This document shows positions 13,896 to 14,002 of a stretch of DNA of 14,002 bases, in pieces. Numbering within the stretch: position 1 is the first letter of the stretch; each line of letters opens with the position of its first letter. The position numbers were made by a program, and so were the translations under genes. Origin of the DNA: an uncultured Bacilli bacterium. Lineage in GTDB: Bacteria; Bacillota_I; Bacilli_A; RF39; UBA660. The stretch lies in assembly GCA_947629115.1 (NCBI GenBank), contig CANRCL010000023.1:1-14002 (forward strand). Direction: 5' to 3'. The notes beneath the pieces are model-generated. The model saw nothing but the letters and a program-made list of their open reading frames with translations. It did no database searches and was not told the DNA's origin.

Positions 13896-13923
13896 ATTAT
13901 AAAATATTACCCCCCCCGGTCAA
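13896..13923 (-). promoter_or_regulatory. Promoter with G8 spacer tract, copy 2
   Basis: On the minus strand TTGACC (13918-13923), eight G (13910-13917), TAATATTT and TATAAT (13896-13901) give a 16-nt spacer identical in design to copy 1. From the -35 to the start codon the two copies differ at only 4 of about 59 positions, while the sequences upstream of TTGAC are unrelated. Confidence 0.75.
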
Positions 13924-13978
13924 GTGTAAAGCTACTGAAAAAGTATTAAAAAATTTAATATTTAACATTTTTTTACAC

Positions 13979-14001
13979 ATTTTTTCTAAAATTTTTTCTA
14001 A
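13979..14001. repeat. Two tandem copies of an 11-nt AT-rich motif
   Basis: ATTTTTTCTAA occurs at 13979-13989 and again at 13991-14001, a period of 12. It lies about 55 nt upstream of the copy 2 promoter at the window edge. It could be chance in such AT-rich DNA, or the start of a longer repeat array or upstream element. Confidence 0.35.
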
Positions 14002-14002
14002 T

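Noticed and set aside
1..14002. Mycoplasma-type code (TGA as Trp)
   Set aside because: All recognised proteins read through full length with TGG for Trp and without internal TGA.

Overview
This is a very AT-rich window that reads cleanly with the standard bacterial code: long ORFs use TGG for Trp and stop at TAA/TAG. Purine-rich Shine-Dalgarno sites, a DivIB-type division protein and MurB/MurG point to a walled, low-GC Bacillota. It is probably an uncultured gut-type Bacilli lineage and not a Mycoplasma; the lineage is an inference from base composition and gene families. No tRNA, rRNA, CRISPR, transposase, integrase or reverse transcriptase was seen.

Layout from the right-hand end, following the mostly minus-strand transcription. 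(1) 10592-13923 holds two tandem paralogous exported proteins with a C-type-lectin/formylglycine-enzyme-like C-terminus. Each has its own promoter, and each promoter carries a run of eight G in the -35/-10 spacer. The paralogues are near identical over long stretches but strongly divergent in a short C-terminal segment. (2) 9968-10549 is a small glycerophosphodiester phosphodiesterase, convergent with a plus-strand Fic-domain protein (8816-9943) and sharing a terminator with it. (3) 5366-8704 is a tightly packed murG-murB-divIB-queH operon: peptidoglycan precursor synthesis, division, and the last step of queuosine synthesis. It diverges from fic. (4) 4563-5306 is an unrecognised 247-aa protein with a consensus-like promoter. 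(5) 2419-4499 is rpsB-tsf, with a promoter lying over the upstream terminator, a structured 5' leader, and an S2 protein carrying an unusual charged tail ending in a SAP/Rho-N-like motif. (6) 147-2323 is a two-gene unit of membrane-anchored extracellular proteins sharing an N-terminal module; the longer one has Ig-like repeats and a Cys-rich tail. (7) 1-110 looks like the promoter/leader of the next minus-strand gene, just outside the window.

Housekeeping functions (translation, wall synthesis, division) therefore lie between two blocks of surface-protein genes. The most interesting part is the pair of lectin-like proteins. Their promoters have the architecture of slipped-strand phase variation, and their C-termini differ in the pattern seen in hypervariable ligand-binding loops. 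Together this suggests a switchable, diversified surface-recognition system. Neither switching nor a diversification mechanism is shown within the window.
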